Notes under the pieces: generated by a model
Database searches by the model: none
What the model was told of the DNA's origin: nothing
The model's input: only the letters and a program-made list of their open reading frames with translations
Translations under genes and position numbers: made by a program
Shown: piece after piece, positions 1 through 4,013 of the stretch
Layout: each line of letters opens with the position of its first letter
Position numbering within the stretch: the first letter of the stretch is position 1
Assembly: GCA_005879655.1 (NCBI GenBank)
Contig: VBJK01000471.1
Location: 1-5,944 of the forward strand
Length of the DNA stretch: 5,944 nt
DNA from: Chloroflexota bacterium
Lineage (GTDB): Bacteria > Chloroflexota > Ktedonobacteria > Ktedonobacterales > Ktedonobacteraceae
Direction: 5' to 3'

Positions 1-1
1 C

Positions 2-859
2 GCTGGTCTGTTTAGTCTGGAAGATGGCCTCAAACTGATTACGGCTCGCGCTCGCCTCATGCAAGCGCTGCCAGAGCATGGTGCAATGGCAGTGATCTTT
101 GCAGCACCAGAACATATTCAACCCTTTGTAAAACTCTACGAGCAACATGTATCTATTGCTGCGTTGAATGGACCGCAAAATACCGTCATCTCTGGGCAAG
201 AAGAGTTTGTCCGTCTGATTGTGCAACGCCTACAGCGGTTCGCGGAAGTCTTGACCCTTAGAAGAGAGGGAGAACCACAGAACCAAAGGTCGGCCAAGGG
301 TTCAATCTTTTTGCGAACCGCTGTAGAGACCGAAAGAATTGCAGCGGGGGTTATCCAAACTGAAAGCGTAGTACTACCTATTTCGCAAGCCTCTCATTGT
401 CCTCTGGTAGATCCAATGCTCGATGCATTTGAGTTGATAGCTCGCGAGGTGACCTTTCTCCCCTTGCAGATTCCCCTAGTCTGCAATCTGACCGGGCAAC
501 TGCTAGGCGCTGGAGAAACCTTGGATGCAAACTACTGGCGTTGCCATACACGAGAACCAGTCCAATTTGCCACCAGCATCCAGACACTTGCAGCCAACGG
601 CTATGAACTCTTCTTGGAAGTTGGGCCGACTCCGGTGCTCTCAAAGATGGGAAGACGCTGTCAGCCAGCGAAGAATGCGACCTGGCTCTCTTCGCTGCAT
701 CAGGATTATGATGACTGGCACATGCTGCTGCAATGTATTGCCAGTCTCTACTGCAAAGGGTGCAACTTGAACTGGTCTAGCATCGACTGTGGTGGGATAC
801 ACCACACGATCGCCTTGCCAACCTATCCTTTTGAGCGAGAACGTTGCTGGTTTGAGAGC
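2..859 (+). other. Acyltransferase (AT) domain with post-AT linker, N-terminus outside window
   Basis: This domain loads a malonyl-type extender onto the ACP. It begins after the GHSxG nucleophile elbow, which is not in the window. The conserved stretch that is HAFH in malonyl-specific and YASH in methylmalonyl-specific ATs reads QASH (386-397); the last His, the catalytic one by family knowledge, is kept. EVGPTPVLSKMG ends the AT core near 655 and LPTYPFERERCWFE (815-856) is the classical post-AT motif. An approximately 34-residue insertion (see the repeat at 230-326) splits the domain between VISGQEEF and the QASH motif. Extender specificity cannot be assigned: QASH resembles YASH in its last three residues but lacks Tyr. 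Confidence 0.85.
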
Positions 860-2527
860 AAAGAAATGGATGGTGACGTAGGGAGGATGGGAGGCGTGGG
901 CGCGGGGGTTCCCACAAACGCGAGAGTGCCCATAGGCGAGGCAAGCTCGCCTACATACCCCACAACGCCTACGTTACCCCCTGCCTCCCCCCTGACCACT
1001 TACATACAAGCACAGATAGCTCATATTCTGCATCAGCCGGTACAGAGACTTGAGTGCGAACAGCCCTTAACATCCCTCGGCTTCGACTCGCTTATGGCCA
1101 TTGAGCTGAAAAACTGCCTGGAGCTTGATCTACAGATACACATCCCCATTGGTACTCTTCTCCAAGGGCCAAGCATTGCACAATTGGTGAATCAGCTTCT
1201 AGCTCTAGTTCCTGTCAGAAATGACGGAAGAAGAACAAGCGCAACTTGTTCTTCAGTCATTCTTAATGGCGAGCTTGCCTCGCCTATGTGTCCCCTCTCC
1301 CATAACCAGAAGGCCCTCTGGTTTCTCTCTCGCCTGGAGCCAGAGAGTGCCGCCTATAATGTGCTGTATTCAGCTCGCATCCAGCAACATCTAGATGTTG
1401 CCACCCTCCAACGTGTGCTGCGCAAATTGGCGGATCGTTATCCCGTTTTGACATCAACATACACGCTGCACAATGGCGAGCCAGTACAACAAACCCTGCC
1501 AAACCGGACTATTTCTTTAGAAGAGATAGATGCCACATCCGTGAGTTTGGACGATCTCAAGTTATGGCTTCAAGAAGAGAGCAATCGACCCATTGATCTG
1601 ACAAAGGGGCCAGTTTTTCGCCTCAAGCTCTATCGACGTGCGGATGACGATTATGTCCTTGGCTTTATTGTTCATCATATCGCAGTGGACTTCCGATCGT
1701 TAGAGATCCTACTTGAGGAACTTGCTCAGCTCTATGCCGTTGACAAAATGGGCATGGCAGAGCCGTCGAAACAGAGTTATGTACCATTGGGACAAGCTCT
1801 ACGGCCACAGCCAGATTTTCAGAATGTTGACTATGTACGTTGGCAACAAGCCATGCTGCAAAGCGAGGAGGGTGAACGGCATTGGCAGTACTGGCAGAGT
1901 GAATTGGATGGTGAATTGCCTGTACTTAACCTGCCCACTGATCGACCGCGACCAGCAGTTCAAACCTACAAGGGGGCCTCACATAGTGTCTCATTCAACA
2001 CGGATCTCGTAACAAAATTGCGTATCCTCGCTAACGAAGAGAAGGTCACGCTCTTTACGCTGATGCTCACCGCCTATCAGGTTCTTTTGCACCGCTATAC
2101 TCATCAAGACGACCTGCTGGTTGGAACGCCTGCCCTTGGTCGTACACGCTCAGAGTGGGGGCGCATCGTAAGCTATCTTGCCAATCCCGTCATACTGCGC
2201 AGCAAACTTGGACCCAATCCCACATTTAAAGAACTCCTCCACCAGACACAACGTACTGTTCTCTCAGCGCTCGAACACCAAGACTTCCCCTTCCCCCTCT
2301 TGGTCGAACGCTTACAACCGCACCGTGACCCGAGCTTCTCTCCCATCTCCCAGACACACTTTATCTGGGATCGAACACGTACACACATTGGAAGAGATCT
2401 CACCCACTCCAAGATCCCAGTTCCTACTCTGTCCTTACAACATTTTATCTACGGACAACAAGGGATCCCCTTTGACCGATACTGCTACTATTGCTCGCAT
2501 GGCAGAGCACTTCCTGACAGCACTTGA
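2..2527 (+). CDS. Hybrid PKS/NRPS megasynthase, segment 1: partial AT, ACP, condensation domain (5' partial, frameshifted at 3' end)
   Basis: The frame is open from position 2, upstream of the first ATG at 59, and reads AGLFSLEDGLKLITARARLM, a mid-AT sequence, so the true start and the GHSxG motif lie outside the window. Numbering codons from position 2, residues 1-220 are AT (catalytic-type His at about 132, EVGPTPVL near the end), about 272-285 the post-AT signature LPTYPFERERCWFE, 331-403 an ACP with LGFDSL (Ser 363), and from 431 a condensation domain with HHIAVDF (558-564). AT runs directly to ACP with no KR, DH or ER, which predicts an unreduced beta-keto extension. Homology in this frame continues to about 2370-2479; the last codons to the TGA at 2525-2527 are out-of-frame readthrough. 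Extra in-frame palindromic DNA sits in the AT and both linkers. The next gene segment continues the same protein in frame 3. Confidence 0.9.
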   Translation, partial: AGLFSLEDGLKLITARARLMQALPEHGAMAVIFAAPEHIQPFVKLYEQHVSIAALNGPQNTVISGQEEFVRLIVQRLQRFAEVLTLRREGEPQNQRSAKGSIFLRTAVETERIAAGVIQTESVVLPISQASHCPLVDPMLDAFELIAREVTFLPLQIPLVCNLTGQLLGAGETLDANYWRCHTREPVQFATSIQTLAANGYELFLEVGPTPVLSKMGRRCQPAKNATWLSSLHQDYDDWHMLLQCIASLYCKGCNLNWSSIDCGGIHHTIALPTYPFERERCWFESKEMDGDVGRMGGVGAGVPTNARVPIGEASSPTYPTTPTLPPASPLTTYIQAQIAHILHQPVQRLECEQPLTSLGFDSLMAIELKNCLELDLQIHIPIGTLLQGPSIAQLVNQLLALVPVRNDGRRTSATCSSVILNGELASPMCPLSHNQKALWFLSRLEPESAAYNVLYSARIQQHLDVATLQRVLRKLADRYPVLTSTYTLHNGEPVQQTLPNRTISLEEIDATSVSLDDLKLWLQEESNRPIDLTKGPVFRLKLYRRADDDYVLGFIVHHIAVDFRSLEILLEELAQLYAVDKMGMAEPSKQSYVPLGQALRPQPDFQNVDYVRWQQAMLQSEEGERHWQYWQSELDGELPVLNLPTDRPRPAVQTYKGASHSVSFNTDLVTKLRILANEEKVTLFTLMLTAYQVLLHRYTHQDDLLVGTPALGRTRSEWGRIVSYLANPVILRSKLGPNPTFKELLHQTQRTVLSALEHQDFPFPLLVERLQPHRDPSFSPISQTHFIWDRTRTHIGRDLTHSKIPVPTLSLQHFIYGQQGIPFDRYCYYCSHGRALPDST
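230..326. repeat. Approximately 97-bp palindromic element inside the AT coding region
   Basis: A perfect 14-bp inverted repeat, CTACAGCGGTTCGC at 230-243 and its complement at 313-326, bounds the element. Weaker pairing continues inward: TTGACCCTT at 251-259 against AAGGGTTCAA at 296-305. The span matches the roughly 34 extra residues of the AT domain between RLQ and IAAGV relative to the usual AT layout. No clear target duplication is visible. I infer a MITE-like or REP-like insertion that keeps the reading frame. Confidence 0.75.
881..908 (+). other. Putative G-quadruplex motif on the coding strand
   Basis: Four G-runs of at least three with loops of 5, 6 and 3 nt satisfy the usual G3N1-7 pattern. 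It overlaps the left half of the linker element and would form in the mRNA or non-template strand. Function is not implied. Confidence 0.5.
931..951 (+). repeat. 21-bp repeat core, copy 1
   Basis: CATAGGCGAGGCAAGCTCGC plus one C. Its exact reverse complement occurs at 1268-1288; the identity stops on both sides, so the unit is 21 bp. It is itself part of the hairpin at 933-953. Confidence 0.9.
992..1210 (+). other. Acyl carrier protein (ACP) domain
   Basis: Carrier domain of the PKS module. It starts near LTTYIQAQIAHIL and carries LGFDSLMAIELKN, with the phosphopantetheine-attachment Ser at 1088-1090. Motif LGFDSL is the PKS form, in contrast to the GGHSL of the downstream thiolation domain, and supports a PKS-to-NRPS handover to the condensation domain that follows. 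The ACP is flanked on both sides by the two inverted copies of the 21-bp repeat (931-951 and 1268-1288). Confidence 0.92.
1220..1261. repeat. Interrupted hairpin in the ACP-C linker
   Basis: Inner arms GAAGAACAAG (1230-1239) and CTTGTTCTTC (1245-1254) pair perfectly over a 5-nt loop. Outer arms AATGAC (1220-1225) and GTCATT (1256-1261) pair after a small asymmetric internal loop. It lacks the T tract of an intrinsic terminator and lies inside a coding linker. Confidence 0.8.
1268..1288 (-). repeat. 21-bp repeat core, copy 2, inverted, in the ACP-C linker
   Basis: Exact reverse complement of 931-951. It encodes NGELASPMC in frame 2, just before the start of the C domain (PLSHNQKALW at 1292). 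With copy 1 it brackets the ACP coding region. Confidence 0.9.
1292..2520 (+). other. Condensation (C) domain 1, hybrid PKS-NRPS type, C-terminus damaged
   Basis: Starts with PLSHNQKALWFL and carries HHIAVDFRSL (1673-1702), where HHxxxDG is replaced by HHxxxDF. As I recall the family, DF and following SL are typical of C domains that accept an acyl chain from an upstream PKS ACP, and that is its position here. Later blocks LPTDRPRPAVQTYKG, VTLFTLMLTAYQVLLHRY and QDFPFPLLVERLQP are intact in frame 2. After FIWDR (2360-2374) the order becomes uncertain and the domain finishes in frame 3. The role would be amide formation between the polyketide chain and the amino acid on the downstream thiolation domain. 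Confidence 0.85.
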
Positions 2528-4013
2528 CTCTATTGCCGACAATCCAGACCAGTATGTACGAGAAATACCGCTCCTTTCCATATCTGACTACCGTATCCTA
2601 GCACAAGGCAAAGGACCAACAATTGCACGGAATACGCATCAGATAGACAAGACCGTAGAGACTATGCCCTGCCCCTATCCGCCACCACAGGATAAGTGTA
2701 TCCACCAGACTTTCGAACAACAGGTTACACACCGAGGACCTGACGCCGTGGCCTTAGCATTCGGAGAGGAGCAGGCCTTGACCTACACAGAACTCAATCG
2801 ACGTGCCAACCTGCTAGCGCATCACCTACGGCAACTTTCGGTTGGTCCTGAAGTGCTCGTGGCCATCTGCATGGAGCGCTCCATGCAGATGGTCGTGGGG
2901 CTGCTGGCCATCCTGAAAGCAGGAGGTGCCTACCTGCCGTTAGATCCAAACTATCCACGTGAGCGTTTAGCTTTCATGGTACAGGAGGCCCAAGTGGAGT
3001 TGCTGCTCACCCAACACCATCTCCATGCCCTATGGGACCAGCCCGCAGGGAACATTTCCTCATCTCATGTACGTGTAATATGTCTAGACTGCGATTGGAT
3101 CAACCTCACCTCTGGAGCAAACCCACTTGTGGTACAAGGTACAGAGGCTACAGCAACAGCGCCAGATGTAACGATTACCGATCAGAATCTCGCTTATGTG
3201 ATTTACACATCCGGCTCCACTGGTCAGCCCAAGGGCGTAATGGTAACGCATGGCAATGTGAACCACTCTGTTCACGCCCTGACCTCTACCCTACACATTA
3301 CAGCGCAGGATACCTATTTGCATACCGCATCTTTCTCCTTTTCCTCTTCAGTACGCCAACTTCTTGTACCGCTATCTCAAGGAGCAACAGTAGTATTAGC
3401 ATCACATGGACAGATAAGTGATCCTCTCCAGCTGTTTACCTTGATCCAACAACGACAGATCAGCGTGCTTGACCTCGTACCCTCCTACTGGCATAGTTGT
3501 GTGCAAGCACTCCTCAGTTTGGAATGCACTGCACGTGAGAAACTGCTTGAGAATAAGGTTCGCTTGCTTGTCACAGCAAGCGAGACTCTCCCTCCCCTCC
3601 TCCCTCGGCAGTGGAAAATTGTGACACAAGGCACATCAGCTACACCAGCAACTTTGATCAATATGTTTGGGCAGACAGAGACGACAGGGATTGTTGCGAC
3701 ATACCCACTCGCACCCTCTGTCACCAGCGAGCAAGCCCCGCAGGAGGCCAGTGTACCTATTGGTTGTCCCATTGTTAGTTGTCAACTGTACCTGCTGGAT
3801 GCTTCTTTCCAGCCAGTTCCTATTGGTGTGTGGGGAGAAATATATGTAGGGGGACCTGACTTGGCTCGATGCTATCTGGGGAGACCTGAGTTAACAGCGG
3901 AGCGCTTTGTGCCCCATCCGTTTGTAGGAGCAACACCTTGCGCCTGCCATAATCTGCAGGCTTTATCTGGGTCGCCACGATCTACAAGTCAAGGTTCGCG
4001 GCCATCGCGTTGA
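2481..4013 (+). CDS. NRPS segment 2: end of condensation domain and adenylation motifs A1-A6 (frame 3 fragment of the same synthetase)
   Basis: From 2481 frame 3 reads TATIARMAEHFLTALDSIAD, the usual end of a C domain, then an adenylation domain that would select and adenylate the incoming building block with ATP. Visible cores are A1 LTYTEL (2778), A2 LKAGGAYLPLDP, A3 YTSGSTGQPKG (3204-3236), A4 altered to FSFSSSVRQ (3333-3359), A5 NMFGQTETTG (3660-3689) and A6 GEIYVGGPDLARCYLGRPELT split across 3834 onward. After PHPF (3912-3923) homology fades and the frame ends at a TGA (4011-4013) lying within what is conserved A8 sequence in frame 1. The frame is open upstream to 2178, but that part is a shadow of segment 1; homology may begin near 2394. 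The only nearby ATG (2499) has no ribosome binding site and falls inside a conserved C-domain helix, so I read this as a fragment, not an independent gene. Confidence 0.85.
   Translation, partial: TATIARMAEHFLTALDSIADNPDQYVREIPLLSISDYRILAQGKGPTIARNTHQIDKTVETMPCPYPPPQDKCIHQTFEQQVTHRGPDAVALAFGEEQALTYTELNRRANLLAHHLRQLSVGPEVLVAICMERSMQMVVGLLAILKAGGAYLPLDPNYPRERLAFMVQEAQVELLLTQHHLHALWDQPAGNISSSHVRVICLDCDWINLTSGANPLVVQGTEATATAPDVTITDQNLAYVIYTSGSTGQPKGVMVTHGNVNHSVHALTSTLHITAQDTYLHTASFSFSSSVRQLLVPLSQGATVVLASHGQISDPLQLFTLIQQRQISVLDLVPSYWHSCVQALLSLECTAREKLLENKVRLLVTASETLPPLLPRQWKIVTQGTSATPATLINMFGQTETTGIVATYPLAPSVTSEQAPQEASVPIGCPIVSCQLYLLDASFQPVPIGVWGEIYVGGPDLARCYLGRPELTAERFVPHPFVGATPCACHNLQALSGSPRSTSQGSRPSR
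2863..2892. repeat. Perfect 30-bp palindrome in the A1-A2 coding region
   Basis: CCATCTGCATGGAGC (2863-2877) is followed directly by its reverse complement (2878-2892), with no spacer. It encodes AICMERSMQMV, where A domains usually have a sequence like ICxERSxEMV, so protein constraint explains part of it but not all third positions. Confidence 0.9.
3561..3582. repeat. Short 8-bp-arm hairpin in the adenylation region
   Basis: CGCTTGCT (3561-3568) and AGCAAGCG (3575-3582) pair over a 6-nt loop. It lies in the coding sequence of the RLLVTASE pocket strand and has no T tract. Probably incidental, listed for completeness. Confidence 0.5.

Larger units (their letters stand above)
872..978. repeat. 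Palindromic, G-rich element in the AT-ACP linker
   Basis: Outer arms GGTGACGTAGG (872-882) and CCTACGTTACC (968-978) match at 10 of 11 bases as an inverted repeat. Inside is a perfect hairpin, TAGGCGAG (933-940), loop GCAAG, CTCGCCTA (946-953). The left half holds G-runs at 881-883, 889-891, 898-900 and 904-908. The encoded linker is low in complexity (Gly, Pro, Thr, Ser) and looks like translated repeat DNA. Boundaries are approximate. Confidence 0.6.

Noticed and set aside
378..644. Antisense reading frame opposite the AT domain
   Set aside because: It mirrors well-conserved AT sequence and shows no domain, signal peptide or start signal of its own.
1220..1261. Intrinsic terminator
   Set aside because: Stem is present but no T tract follows and coding homology continues directly downstream.
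931..1288. CRISPR-like or tandem repeat array
   Set aside because: Only two copies, inverted, 316 bp apart, with a carrier domain between them and no spacers.
2499..2501. ATG as the start of an independent adenylation gene
   Set aside because: No Shine-Dalgarno sequence precedes it and it falls inside the conserved IARMAEHF helix of a C domain, so it is an internal Met.
3561..3582. Member of the linker repeat family
   Set aside because: Shares only GCAAGC-like bases with the 21-bp core and sits in conserved adenylation coding sequence; likely chance.
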